A stretch of DNA of 64,000 nucleotides from HXMU1420-13 sp965601825 (GTDB taxonomy: Bacteria; Bacteroidota; Rhodothermia; Balneolales; Balneolaceae): positions 1,674,001 to 1,738,000 of the forward strand of contig OZ271839.1 of NCBI GenBank assembly GCA_965601825.1, given 5' to 3'. The notes under the pieces were generated by a model that saw nothing but the letters and a program-made list of their open reading frames with translations, made no database searches and was not told the DNA's origin. The first letter of the stretch is position 1. Every line of letters starts with the position of its first letter. Below are positions 53,422 to 62,188 of this stretch, one piece after another. The position numbers were made by a program, and so were the translations under genes.

Positions 53422-54480
53422 ATGAAATTAAACATCTACCAGAAAGTCGCCAGTTTAACTGTATGTGCAACACTCTTTTTAATCTTTGTTGGAGGTCTTG
53501 TACGTGCTACCGGAGCGGGAATGGGCTGCCCTGATTGGCCTAAATGCTTTGGTCAATTTATTCCACCAACGGATGTTTCTGAGCTCCCCGAAAACTATAA
53601 AGCAATTTTTGTTGAACAGCGCATCGAGAAGAATCAGAAGATTGTCAATTATCTGAATTCACTTGGGTTTACAGAGTTGGCATCCACTATTGAGAATGAT
53701 CCAAATGTTCGCAAAGAAGAAGAATTTAATGCAGTAAAAACCTGGACAGAGTATATAAATCGATTGGTAGGTGCAGTAATAGGCTTACTGGTATTGGCGA
53801 CGTTTATTACCTCACTTCGATATTGGAAAACTCAAAAATCGATCACGATCACATCAGCATTAGCGGTTTTACTAACGCTATTTCAGGCTTGGTTGGGCTC
53901 AATTGTTGTAAGTACGAATCTTCTTCCCGGAACAATTTCTATTCACATGGTTTTTGCCATGATTATAGTCTCTGTATTGATATATGCAGCATTTAAAGCT
54001 TCATCAGACTTAGTGGTAGTAGAAATTGATGCGAGCCTTAAAAAGAGACTTTATTACGTATCGATTATACTTTTTGTGATTACCATGATCCAAATGATTT
54101 TAGGAACCCAGGTTCGTGAAGCAATTGATGCAGTAAAATTGGCAACTGATGCAACAAGAGGAGAATGGCTAGAAGGAACTGGGGGCATATTTTTAATTCA
54201 TCGTTCATTCTCATGGCTAATATTGATAGTTGGTGTTTGGATGATGAGTATTTTATGGAAAAACCAAGTAAATGGTCTAGTATATAGACTTGGAGTTGCT
54301 AGTTTTGCACTAATCATTCTCCAAATAGCTGTTGGGATAGGTCTAGAATACCTGAATATGGCAGCGCCATTACAAGTAATTCATCTCGTAGGTATAGCCT
54401 TTATGATTTCTGTTCAGTTCGTGATGATCCTGACATTAGGTAAGCAAACAGTTTCTATAACTTCTCTAGCAACTGAGTAA
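53422..54480 (+). CDS. ctaA: Heme A synthase (COX15/CtaA)
   Basis: It oxidises heme O to heme A for aa3-type cytochrome oxidase. The 353-aa protein has about eight spans and conserved histidines in each half (SIHMVFAM; LIHRSFSW; QVIHLVGI). RATGAGMGCPDWPKCFGQF (about 28-46) is the signature loop with the paired cysteines; a second loop follows with WTEYINRLVGA. ATG at 53422 is preferred to the TTG three bases upstream. It overlaps the convergent merR-type gene by 26 bases. Confidence 0.93.
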   Translation: MKLNIYQKVASLTVCATLFLIFVGGLVRATGAGMGCPDWPKCFGQFIPPTDVSELPENYKAIFVEQRIEKNQKIVNYLNSLGFTELASTIENDPNVRKEEEFNAVKTWTEYINRLVGAVIGLLVLATFITSLRYWKTQKSITITSALAVLLTLFQAWLGSIVVSTNLLPGTISIHMVFAMIIVSVLIYAAFKASSDLVVVEIDASLKKRLYYVSIILFVITMIQMILGTQVREAIDAVKLATDATRGEWLEGTGGIFLIHRSFSWLILIVGVWMMSILWKNQVNGLVYRLGVASFALIILQIAVGIGLEYLNMAAPLQVIHLVGIAFMISVQFVMILTLGKQTVSITSLATE

Positions 54481-54781
54481 GAAAGACCTTCATCTCAGTT
54501 AAGTCTTTTTTGATATTAGTAGAAACTTCCGGCTCGGAAACAGGTTCGTTATTTTCTCCTGATAGTACTCTTCGTACCCCTTCACTTGTGAATTTTTTAT
54601 CCTCTAGTAGACTTTTAATCTTGAAAATTAATTGTACTTCGTCTTCTTTATATGCTCTGTTTCCGGCACTGTTTTTCTTGGGTTTTAATTGCGAATATGT
54701 TTTTTCCCAATTTCTGAGTACATGAGGAGCAAGACCTGTGAGTTCACTTACTTCGCCCATCGAGTAATACAATTTTTTCAT
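54455..54781 (-). CDS. MerR-family transcriptional regulator
   Basis: This 108-aa protein starts MKKLYYSMGEVSELTGLAPH, the standard MerR helix-turn-helix start in Bacteroidota, followed by LRNWEKTYSQLKPKKNSAGN (wing) and a short helical tail. No effector domain with metal cysteines is present. The ATG at 54781 is chosen because homologues begin with MKKLYYS; the extended frame would add nine unrelated residues. It is convergent with ctaA. The target is unknown. Confidence 0.85.
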   Translation of the reverse strand: MKKLYYSMGEVSELTGLAPHVLRNWEKTYSQLKPKKNSAGNRAYKEDEVQLIFKIKSLLEDKKFTSEGVRRVLSGENNEPVSEPEVSTNIKKDLTEMKVFLTQLLEKL

Positions 54782-54860
54782 AGATAACAGAAAGTGTATT
54801 TTAGCCACGTTTTACAGACTGGAAGAAAATCAATTCAACCCATTTTTAAAAGCAGGCATC

Positions 54861-55814
54861 TTGAAGAATAAGAAAAATTCTTTTCCAATTGACGTTTCGG
54901 TAGTTATTCCACTCTTTAATGAGGAAGAATCTTTGCCAGAGCTAACTTCAGCAATAGAAGAGAGTCTTTCAAAAGAGTATTCGTTTGAAATCATTTTTGT
55001 TGATGATGGTTCAACGGATAGCTCCTGGGAAGTAATTAGAGAATTATCGTCGAAGAAAGAGCATGTCCATGGAATTTCATTTCGAACCAATCAGGGTAAA
55101 AGTAGTGCATTGCAGGCGGGTTTCGAGAAAGCACAAGGTGAATTTATTGTAACTATGGATGCAGATCTTCAGGACGATCCAAACGAAGTGCCTGATATGA
55201 TCCAAAAACTGAAAGATGGTAACGATTTGGTGAGTGGATGGAAGAAAAAGCGATACGATCCAATTTCAAAAACCATCCCTTCGAAATTCTTCAATTATGT
55301 AACTCAGGTTGCTTCTGGAATAAAACTTCATGATTTCAATTGCGGTCTTAAAGCCTATAAGCATGATGTAGTTAAGAACATTTATTTATATGGTGAATTA
55401 CACCGCTATGTGCCGGTTTTAGCAAAAAGGGAAGGTTACGGAAAGATTGTTGAGCAAGTTGTGAAACATCATCCAAGAAAATATGGAAATACGAAATTTG
55501 GGCTTTCTAGATTTATTAATGGTTTTTTGGATTTAGTTACCATTCTTTTTGTACAAAAGTATCTTCAGAAACCGATGCACTTTTTTGGAAGCATTGGGGT
55601 GTTACTCTTGATTATTGGTGGTGCTATTAACATTTACATGGCTTTTTTGAGAATAGTCATGGATGTAGGTATCGGTAATCGCCCATTATTATTCCTCGGT
55701 ATTTTATTAATGGTTTTAGGAGTGCAGTTTTTCTCGACAGGACTATTGGGTGAATTGATCAATAAAAATCACGTGGAACAGCAAAAACCTGGAATCAAAG
55801 AGACTTTAGACTAA
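54861..55814 (+). CDS. GT2 glycosyltransferase, GtrB/DPM1-like
   Basis: This 317-aa protein has an N-terminal GT-A domain (VVIPLFNEEESLPELTS, FVDDGSTDSSW, DADLQDDP, about 10-230) and two C-terminal spans (about 240-300). This is the GtrB/YfdH layout that moves a sugar from UDP or GDP donors to undecaprenyl phosphate. The start is TTG, with AGG just upstream; no earlier ATG keeps the frame and the first internal ATG is far inside the catalytic domain. The next two genes are a membrane protein and GtrA. Confidence 0.88.
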   Translation: MKNKKNSFPIDVSVVIPLFNEEESLPELTSAIEESLSKEYSFEIIFVDDGSTDSSWEVIRELSSKKEHVHGISFRTNQGKSSALQAGFEKAQGEFIVTMDADLQDDPNEVPDMIQKLKDGNDLVSGWKKKRYDPISKTIPSKFFNYVTQVASGIKLHDFNCGLKAYKHDVVKNIYLYGELHRYVPVLAKREGYGKIVEQVVKHHPRKYGNTKFGLSRFINGFLDLVTILFVQKYLQKPMHFFGSIGVLLLIIGGAINIYMAFLRIVMDVGIGNRPLLFLGILLMVLGVQFFSTGLLGELINKNHVEQQKPGIKETLD

Positions 55815-55835
55815 ATCATCGAGCGGTATTAATCT

Positions 55836-57332
55836 ATGGAACAACTTTCTAGAGAGTTTTTGAAGTATAAAAAATACTTCTATTCACTCTTCTTGCTTCA
55901 GGCATTGTATGTATTCTATGCGGCTATTTCGGTAAGAAATTTTTATCCGGACGGAACCATTTTTTTCACTCATATTCTTGAGGTTGTAAAACCGGTTCAC
56001 TGGCATTGGGATAGACAATTCGCATACTATGTTCAGCATACACCACTAATCCTGTCTATAAAAGCCGGAATCACAGATATTTTTACTCTGGCCAAGATTC
56101 ACACTTCATGGTATTTCTCCTTTGGTCTTTTATCTCTGGTAGCGAATTGGTTTATCATCCCAAAAGAGAAAAAAGTCTATTTCCTTTTTGTATTGATTTG
56201 GATGTTCGGTTTCTATTTCAATACTGAGTTCTTCCCAATTACTCCAGGACGTTTATTAACGGCTATTTTTTGGGTGATTTTTAATCTGTTATTATTCCAC
56301 CGCTCTTGGGGTAGTATTCTACTTATTGCAATTGTTGGCTGGCCATTGTTAAGAATTTATCAGGGTATGTTAATTCTTGGGCCATTATTAGCATTGTTTT
56401 CAATTTGGAAAGCATGGCAAGTTAAAGAAGTAGATAAAGCTAAGGCAGTTGTTTATGCATTGATTGGATTTTACATGCTAGCCGGCGCATTTCTTTCATT
56501 CTTATCCGTGTTAGACCCACAAGATAAAACCAGTTTTGTAACTTTCATTATTGGTTTCCTGTTGGTTTTTGATGAAGAATTATATCCGCACTGGCCACAA
56601 TTTCTTTCCTTATTTGCATTTCTGTTTTTCTTCTTATCAGTTTGGAAGTACAAATTTTTTGAACGACGAGAAAAGATATTCACCTACGCTTTTGGCGTTT
56701 TTGCTGCATTTGTTTTACTAATGCCGATTATTTGGCCTGAAAGTTTAGCACCGGAAACACATCAGCAAGTCAGATCGTTGAATATTTATTTTACTGCGTT
56801 GTTATCTATTACCGCATTTTTAGTGTATATAAAGAAGATCAACTTGCAGTTACCCGTGGTTAAAAGAGTTGTAATAACTGTCGTGATTCTTGGATTTGTT
56901 CAAATCGGATGGGCTTTGCTTGCGACTAAAGAATGGAACAACTACCTGGAAATCTTTAAGTCTGAATTAGAACAAGCTGAACCCGGATTACAACTTGCAC
57001 AGAATACTTCACTTTTAGATATGAATGGTAATTACGGCATGTCAAATGGCATTCATAATGATTGGGACACTTCACTAATGAGCATTTTATTCTCGCCAAG
57101 TGATAGTGTCGAGACCATTATTGCACATGCTTTTGGGAATGTATATTACCCCGCTGATCCTTATGATATAGAGTCGTTACCTGATCTTTCAAGGTATGGA
57201 AAATCATTAGATAAGTATTTTCAGGCATTAAGTGAGCAGGATACGGTTATTGTTCCGGATAGACCGTTACCGGACATTTTGAAGTGGTTCAGTACTGAAA
57301 CCGTTGGCGAAAATGATTATTTCGAGGATTGA
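55836..57332 (+). CDS. Polytopic membrane protein, candidate GT-C transferase
   Basis: This 498-aa protein has about ten spans (roughly 15-33, 82-100, 110-128, 140-155, 160-185, 205-228, 235-250, 255-272, 282-300, 320-365) and a C-terminal soluble tail (about 370-498). An acidic/aromatic loop after the first span (HWHWDRQFAYYVQHTP) resembles the acceptor-side loop of GT-C enzymes but has no classical DxD. It lies 21 bases after a GtrB-like gene and overlaps gtrA tail-to-tail by 16 bases. By analogy it could be the GtrC/Gtr-type final transferase. Not recognised by family. Confidence 0.6.
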   Translation: MEQLSREFLKYKKYFYSLFLLQALYVFYAAISVRNFYPDGTIFFTHILEVVKPVHWHWDRQFAYYVQHTPLILSIKAGITDIFTLAKIHTSWYFSFGLLSLVANWFIIPKEKKVYFLFVLIWMFGFYFNTEFFPITPGRLLTAIFWVIFNLLLFHRSWGSILLIAIVGWPLLRIYQGMLILGPLLALFSIWKAWQVKEVDKAKAVVYALIGFYMLAGAFLSFLSVLDPQDKTSFVTFIIGFLLVFDEELYPHWPQFLSLFAFLFFFLSVWKYKFFERREKIFTYAFGVFAAFVLLMPIIWPESLAPETHQQVRSLNIYFTALLSITAFLVYIKKINLQLPVVKRVVITVVILGFVQIGWALLATKEWNNYLEIFKSELEQAEPGLQLAQNTSLLDMNGNYGMSNGIHNDWDTSLMSILFSPSDSVETIIAHAFGNVYYPADPYDIESLPDLSRYGKSLDKYFQALSEQDTVIVPDRPLPDILKWFSTETVGENDYFED

Positions 57333-57769
57333 ACCTGACCTCGGGTCTTATAATCATCAAGTCGCTTTTTCTCGAAAGCAAATCTTCTGGTATAGAAGTT
57401 ATACAAGAACATTATTCCGGTAATAAAGACTTTCACAAAGAATAAATATTCCAGAGCCCAGTCAATTTTACTAATAAAGTGAATTAAGCTAGTGCTAATC
57501 ACAAGGCCCAACATTGAAAAGCTTACAGCAAGTTGAAATGTTCTGGTTACTTTTCTCTTTAGCTCAAAAACGAATGTTTTTTGTAGAAAGAAATTGGTTA
57601 GAAGTCCGCAGCTATAAGCACAAACTTGAGCAATAGTGGTAAATGTTAAACCAAAAGAAGCAACTAAAGAAAAGAAAACAATATAGTCGACAGAGGTAGC
57701 TACTACTGAAGAAACGCCATATTTTAGCTTCGGAACAATAAAATCCTTAAAACGCGCTTTAGATATCAA
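57317..57769 (-). CDS. gtrA: GtrA family flippase-like protein
   Basis: This 150-aa protein has four spans (about 18-36, 42-60, 77-97, 106-124) and the GtrA pattern KYGVSSVVATSVDYIVFFSL (about 16-35), where the aspartate sits in the first helix, with NFFLQKTFVF. GtrA is thought to flip undecaprenyl-phosphate sugars. The start is TTG (no in-frame ATG before the first span). It is convergent with the polytopic gene by 16 bases, an unusual arrangement for a Gtr trio, which is normally one operon. Confidence 0.85.
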   Translation of the reverse strand: MISKARFKDFIVPKLKYGVSSVVATSVDYIVFFSLVASFGLTFTTIAQVCAYSCGLLTNFFLQKTFVFELKRKVTRTFQLAVSFSMLGLVISTSLIHFISKIDWALEYLFFVKVFITGIMFLYNFYTRRFAFEKKRLDDYKTRGQVQSSK

Positions 57770-57795
57770 GAAGCCAGAGTTATTGCTTAAAATTT

Positions 57796-58623
57796 ATGAT
57801 TAATAAGGTACATAGATTTCATTTAGGATTACTAGTTGTATTAGTAAGCACAGCGAATTTATTTGCATTTACTTCTTCTGATAGTACTGAGACCAGATAT
57901 GCTCACTTACCGGAATGCATACAAGTTGTTTATACCGCATCAGATAGTGTGAAAGTAAATTTTGGTGCAGTAGAAGAAATTGATTGGTTGAAAGAGAACC
58001 AAAGCTATTGCTCGAATAATAGTCCAATTACGAGACGAATTTCTCTCAGATTGATGGAATTGGGTGATAATCAGTACGGCACGGATGGATCAGAAATTAA
58101 AATCGATAAGAAAGCACTTTTTAATGAATCAGTAGAGTGGGCACGCTTAGCAATTGAACAAGATGAGCAAGACGATCTGAATTATGAAAACCTCTCAATG
58201 GCTTATGCTGCGGTTGTATCTGTTTCAAGACTCAGAAGTCAGGCAAGGTTGGCGGATAGTGTTCGTGTTTATGCCGAAAAAGCCGTTGAATTAAATCCCG
58301 ATAACCATAGAGCATATCATATTCTTGGGCGCTGGCATTATGAAGTTTCTAAATTAGGTTGGTTTGTTAAAAGATTATCAAAGCTCATTTTTAGAGCTTC
58401 ACCGGACGGATCATTTGAACTTGCTGAAGAGTATTTTAATAAGGCCATCGCTCTGAACAATATTCCGGTTCATCATTACTGGTTGGGGATGGCATATTTA
58501 GAATCCGGAAAAAAAGATATGGCGTTGGAGAGGTTTGAGATGTTATTAAACCTCGAAGAGGGGCAATATAACGATGAGTTTTTTAAAGAGCAGGCGCGAA
58601 AGCTTATAGCAAAGCATGGTTAA
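57796..58623 (+). CDS. Secreted TPR protein
   Basis: This 275-aa protein has a signal peptide ending near LFAFT. The remainder is a TPR array (about 115-270: AEKAVELNPDNHRAYHILGR, AEEYFNKAIALNNIPVHHYW, LGMAYLESGKKDMALERFEM). The first segment (about 30-80) is different and contains CIQVVYTASDSVKVNFG. The middle resembles RMDN-like TPR proteins. No lipobox is seen, so it is periplasmic. Its stop overlaps the Omp85-like gene by 8 bases, and a processive GT2 follows. Confidence 0.8.
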   Translation: MINKVHRFHLGLLVVLVSTANLFAFTSSDSTETRYAHLPECIQVVYTASDSVKVNFGAVEEIDWLKENQSYCSNNSPITRRISLRLMELGDNQYGTDGSEIKIDKKALFNESVEWARLAIEQDEQDDLNYENLSMAYAAVVSVSRLRSQARLADSVRVYAEKAVELNPDNHRAYHILGRWHYEVSKLGWFVKRLSKLIFRASPDGSFELAEEYFNKAIALNNIPVHHYWLGMAYLESGKKDMALERFEMLLNLEEGQYNDEFFKEQARKLIAKHG

Positions 58624-59755
58624 TAAAGTAAGTTTGTTTGCAGCACTAATTGCTGTTTCATCAACTACAGTTTTCGCTCAAGATTCGCTCCGAACAGGTA
58701 CCAAATATGGTTTTCTGCCATTATTATCTTTTAATACCGACAATGGGATTTATGCGGGGGCAGAAACACAGATTTATAACTATGGTGATATTGAGCCTTT
58801 TGAAAGTTATACCAGAGTAAATGCGAGTTATCAAACTATAGGTGCTTTTGGTGTAACATTATTTAGAGATCAGGTAAGAACGTTTGGTACTGATATCAGA
58901 ACATCTATTGATTTCCATTCTTCTCAAAATCTTGGTAATTATTTTTTTGGTGATACCGAAGAAGTTGAATTTGATGAAGCCAGATTCGACACAAGTTCGT
59001 ATTACAAATTTAAATCATTTAGGATAACGGGAGGAATCACAACACGTCTTCCGGTTGATTTTGGCGAAGGCATATCACGATCTGATTTCAAAATCGGTGT
59101 AAGGCTTGTATATGAGTCGCCTTGGGATAACCAGTCTAATCGTTTTATTTCAGATCAAAGATATGAAGGTTATGACGGTGCCTTTTTAACGTTTTTGGAA
59201 TTAGGGTTTCTATGGGAGAGGCGAGATAATGAATTTGTTGCTCAAAGCGGGTATAAGATTGATGTTGGTACGAAGATAGCTCCACCTCTAATTAGTACGC
59301 ATTCTACCATAGAGAATTATTTCATTTTTAATGGCTTTTATCCTCTTATTAATAAAGATAGAAGATCGTTAACTCTTGCATCAAGAGTGATGATTCAAAA
59401 TACAGTAGGTGATACTCCATATTGGTTTATACCAAATCTAGGAGGCTTTAATACAATTCGAGGTGTTTTCTACAGACGTTTCTCAAGTGATAATGCTTTG
59501 TCCTATTCATTAGAAGCTCGAACATGGTTGATTCCAATCGACTATCAAAACATTAACCTTGGGGTCAATTTCTTTATCGATGGTGGAAGAGTTTTCAGAA
59601 ATCAAGACTGGGATAAAGCACTTGTTGATCATACAATTGCATTGGGTTTCGGTGGAGTAATGTCTATCTTCACTCCCGATTTTATTCTAAAAGCAGAGTT
59701 AGGATTTTCAGAGATAGGCAGCGGCATTTATTTAGGAACAGGCTATTCATTTTAA
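58616..59755 (+). CDS. Omp85-like outer-membrane beta-barrel
   Basis: This 379-aa protein has a signal peptide (VFA|QDS), then alternating amphipathic strands throughout, and ends in GTGYSF, an aromatic C-terminal barrel signal. LGGFNTIRGVFYRRFSS contains the (V/I)RG loop of the Omp85/BamA superfamily; FFIDGGRVFRN is a conserved strand. There are no POTRA domains, so it is a barrel-only member. It starts inside the TPR gene stop region (8-base overlap), so the TPR protein may be its periplasmic partner. Confidence 0.78.
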   Translation: MVNKVSLFAALIAVSSTTVFAQDSLRTGTKYGFLPLLSFNTDNGIYAGAETQIYNYGDIEPFESYTRVNASYQTIGAFGVTLFRDQVRTFGTDIRTSIDFHSSQNLGNYFFGDTEEVEFDEARFDTSSYYKFKSFRITGGITTRLPVDFGEGISRSDFKIGVRLVYESPWDNQSNRFISDQRYEGYDGAFLTFLELGFLWERRDNEFVAQSGYKIDVGTKIAPPLISTHSTIENYFIFNGFYPLINKDRRSLTLASRVMIQNTVGDTPYWFIPNLGGFNTIRGVFYRRFSSDNALSYSLEARTWLIPIDYQNINLGVNFFIDGGRVFRNQDWDKALVDHTIALGFGGVMSIFTPDFILKAELGFSEIGSGIYLGTGYSF

Positions 59756-59771
59756 GTTTCATATATAGTTG

Positions 59772-61253
59772 ATGATCAATTCACCTTTTCCCGAAATTAT
59801 TTTAGGGTTTTACACGATTGCAGTGATAATAATCACACTCTATACACTCGGAGAATTTCATCTTCTTTACTATTTATTAACCCCGAATAAAAAGAATCGA
59901 ATTAAAAATAAGCTCCCGGAAGTAGAGCGAAGTGAGCTGCCATCAGTAACCGTGCAGCTGCCAATGTACAATGAACAATATGTAGCGGAAGCCGTCATTG
60001 ATTCATGTGCAAATCTGGATTATCCCCGCGACAAATTTGAAATTCAGGTAATTGACGATTCAAATGATGAAACTGTAGAGATTGTAGATAAGAGAGTTAA
60101 ATACTGGCAAGAAAAAGGTATTGATATAAAGCATGTACGTAGAGAGCATAGACAAGGCTATAAAGCTGGTGCTCTGAAGGATGCAACTCCATTTGCCAAA
60201 GGAGAATTTATTGCCATTTTTGATGCAGATTTTCGTCCAAATCCTGATTTTTTACTTAGATCGGTCCCTTATTTCAAGGATGAGAAAGTCGGTATTGTAC
60301 AGGGTAGATGGGGTCATTTAAACAGAGAATTTTCCACTCTTACTAAATCACAGACTATCTTTCTGGATATGTTCTTCATGATAGAATCAAGTGCAAGATC
60401 ACTGGCGGGATTCTTCTTGCGTTTTAATGGATCGGGTGGAGTTTGGAGAAAATCAACGATTGAAGATGCAGGAGGCTGGACTGCAGATACACTATCAGAG
60501 GATTTAGATTTAGCATATCGTGCCCAATTGAAAGATTGGAAAGTAGTTTATGATGACAACCTCGAAGTACCAGCTGAAATACCGGTGAATCTTCTCGACT
60601 TTAAAGCCCAACAGTATCGATGGACAAAGGGGAAGGCTCAGGTTATTAAAAAGCTTTTTAAGCCAATTGCTAAAAAGGAAATGCCGTTAGTAAATAAGTT
60701 TCACATTTACTTTGATCTGTTTAACATTTTCGCAATTCCTAGTGTAATCATTCTTGCTGCATTTAGTATTCCAATAACATTGTTAGTTATTGAGACTGAT
60801 GCATACAATGGCTTCCTGGCATACTTTACCATCGGGCTAATAAATGTAATTCTTGCACCATGGTTCGCCATGATGACGCTTCGAAGATATCATGAAAGTA
60901 GGTCTAAGCTTATTAAAGACATGCTTAAGTCATTTTTCCCATTAGTGTTTTTGTTATTGGGAATAACCTTTATTCAGTTTATATCCATTATCGATGGTTT
61001 CTTTACAAAGAATGTCCAATTCCATCGAACTTCGAAGTACAATATTGTTGGGAAAACAGGCAGTTTAAAAGACAAAATTTATGCACCTAAAGAAGTGCCT
61101 GTAATAACGTATATCGAGGGTTTATTTGCTCTATACTTTGTTATTGGTATCTATATCGACATTACGAGTCTTAGTTTAGGATTCTTGCCATTTCATACAC
61201 TATTAACTTTAGGGTATGGATATATGTTTTTAAACTCATTCAGAAAAGCATAA
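59772..61253 (+). CDS. Processive GT2 glycosyltransferase, cellulose-synthase/CslA-like
   Basis: This 493-aa enzyme has an N-terminal span (about 10-38), a GT-A domain with IDDSND (D95, D96), FDADFRP (D151, D153), TLSEDLD (D244) and QQYRW (280-284), the QxxRW motif of processive transferases, then about four C-terminal spans. It lacks a PilZ domain. It probably polymerises a beta-glycan, such as a glucomannan- or mannan-like chain, at the inner membrane. ATG at 59772 is preferred to the TTG at 59769. It lies 16 bases after the Omp85-like gene. Confidence 0.87.
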   Translation: MINSPFPEIILGFYTIAVIIITLYTLGEFHLLYYLLTPNKKNRIKNKLPEVERSELPSVTVQLPMYNEQYVAEAVIDSCANLDYPRDKFEIQVIDDSNDETVEIVDKRVKYWQEKGIDIKHVRREHRQGYKAGALKDATPFAKGEFIAIFDADFRPNPDFLLRSVPYFKDEKVGIVQGRWGHLNREFSTLTKSQTIFLDMFFMIESSARSLAGFFLRFNGSGGVWRKSTIEDAGGWTADTLSEDLDLAYRAQLKDWKVVYDDNLEVPAEIPVNLLDFKAQQYRWTKGKAQVIKKLFKPIAKKEMPLVNKFHIYFDLFNIFAIPSVIILAAFSIPITLLVIETDAYNGFLAYFTIGLINVILAPWFAMMTLRRYHESRSKLIKDMLKSFFPLVFLLLGITFIQFISIIDGFFTKNVQFHRTSKYNIVGKTGSLKDKIYAPKEVPVITYIEGLFALYFVIGIYIDITSLSLGFLPFHTLLTLGYGYMFLNSFRKA

Positions 61254-61285
61254 AAAAAGCCGAGACTTGAAAAAGTATCGGCTTT
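61254..61285. terminator. Bidirectional terminator between GT2 and tRNA array
   Basis: AAAGCCGAGACTT (61256-61268) pairs with AAGTATCGGCTTT (61273-61285) with one G/A mismatch and a GAAA tetraloop. The A run just before gives a U tract for leftward tRNA transcripts. Confidence 0.8.
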
Positions 61286-61292
61286 ATTAAAG

Positions 61293-61365
61293 TACCGCGT
61301 ACGGGATTCGAACCCGTGCTACCGCCGTGAAAGGGCGGCGTCCTAGGCCTCTAGACGAACGCGGC
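61293..61365 (-). tRNA. tRNA-Glu (TTC), copy 1
   Basis: Leftward cloverleaf: acceptor GCCGCGT/ACGCGGT with a G1-U72 wobble, anticodon loop CTTTCAC (anticodon TTC), T loop TTCGAAT, discriminator A; CCA not encoded. It is identical in sequence to the copy at 61609-61681. Confidence 0.96.
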
Positions 61366-61380
61366 TAATCAATAAGTTTT

Positions 61381-61456
61381 GGGAGCCTGATGGGAATCGA
61401 ACCCACGGCCTCTAGTGCCACAAACTAGCGCTCTAACCGACTGAGCTACAGGCTCC
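61381..61456 (-). tRNA. tRNA-His (GTG)
   Basis: Leftward cloverleaf with anticodon loop TTGTGGC (GTG). The extra 5' G(-1) characteristic of tRNA-His is encoded and pairs with C73. T loop TTCGATT. Confidence 0.96.
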
Positions 61457-61608
61457 ATATAATTCATTTTGCTTAAAAATCATTCCGAGTCATTGTCATA
61501 GTGTTCATTGGTCATGGTAATTAATAACCAGTATCCAAAAGTGCACACAATGGTGCAGATCACTAAGAACACAACAATAAACGATGTCATTTATGTACAA
61601 AATGAAAG

Positions 61609-61681
61609 TACCGCGTACGGGATTCGAACCCGTGCTACCGCCGTGAAAGGGCGGCGTCCTAGGCCTCTAGACGAACGCGGC
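61609..61681 (-). tRNA. tRNA-Glu (TTC), copy 2
   Basis: All 73 bases equal copy 1 at 61293-61365. The flanks differ except for AAAG directly 3' on the plus strand. The 152-base spacer to tRNA-His contains no gene I can support. Confidence 0.96.
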
Positions 61682-61723
61682 ATCAATATTTCAAATAAGT
61701 TTTTCGAGCTTAGCCTGAATATG

Positions 61724-61794
61724 AGGCGACAGGCGGATTCGAACCGCCGTACGAGGTTTTGCAGACCTCTGCCTAGCCACTCGGCCATGTCGCC
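61724..61794 (-). tRNA. tRNA-Cys (GCA)
   Basis: Leftward cloverleaf: acceptor GGCGACA/TGTCGCC, anticodon loop CTGCAAA (GCA), and discriminator U73, the cysteine identity base. Confidence 0.95.
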
Positions 61795-61807
61795 TTTCAA
61801 GTAGTAG

Positions 61808-61881
61808 TACGCCCATCAGGACTCGAACCTGAAACCTACTGCTTAGAAGGCAGTTGCTCTATCCAGTTGAGCTATGGGCGC
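61808..61881 (-). tRNA. tRNA-Arg (TCT)
   Basis: Leftward cloverleaf: acceptor GCGCCCA/TGGGCGT with G1-U72 wobble, anticodon loop CTTCTAA (TCT), T loop TTCGAGT, discriminator A. Its 5' end and upstream DNA recur at 61966-61999. Confidence 0.95.
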
Positions 61882-61965
61882 TCAACTAATCTCAATATGT
61901 CAATTGACTGGCTGCAAAACAGTGTTTTGAAACCGATCATTAAATCAGTGAGTACCAAAGCATTA

Positions 61966-61999
61966 AGCTATGGGCGCTCAACTAATTTCAGTATGTCAA
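61966..61999 (-). repeat. Duplicated fragment of tRNA-Arg 5' end
   Basis: These 34 bases match 61870-61903 with two mismatches. They cover about 12 bases of the tRNA-Arg 5' end and its upstream flank, and lie 62 bases beyond it. The fragment cannot fold as a tRNA. Confidence 0.82.
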
Positions 62000-62035
62000 A
62001 AACTGAAATCTTCATTTAAAGATTCCAGTGAATTG

Positions 62036-62109
62036 TCGGGGAGACAGGATTTGAACCTGCGACCCTTCGCTCCCAAAGCGAATGCGCTACCGGGCTGCGC
62101 CACTCCCCG
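62036..62109 (-). tRNA. tRNA-Pro (TGG)
   Basis: Leftward cloverleaf: acceptor CGGGGAG/CTCCCCG, anticodon loop TTTGGGA (TGG), T loop TTCAAAT, discriminator A. It is the 5'-most tRNA of the array. Confidence 0.95.
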
Positions 62110-62188
62110 ATTTTTCAAAGACTGCTAAGATAAGATTTATTGATGTTGTAAGGCAATACTGAATTGAAAAAAGAATGAAAAAAATCTG

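Noticed and set aside
61508..61804. 98-aa open frame over the tRNA-Glu/Cys genes
   Set aside because: It reads through two tRNA genes on the opposite strand and has no homology-like features; the reverse 69-aa frame at 61591-61800 is the same artefact.
61870..61999. Possible attachment site of an integrated element (tRNA-Arg fragment repeat)
   Set aside because: The two copies are only 62 bases apart, no integrase is near, and the repeated part is the 5' end of the tRNA, not the usual 3' end.
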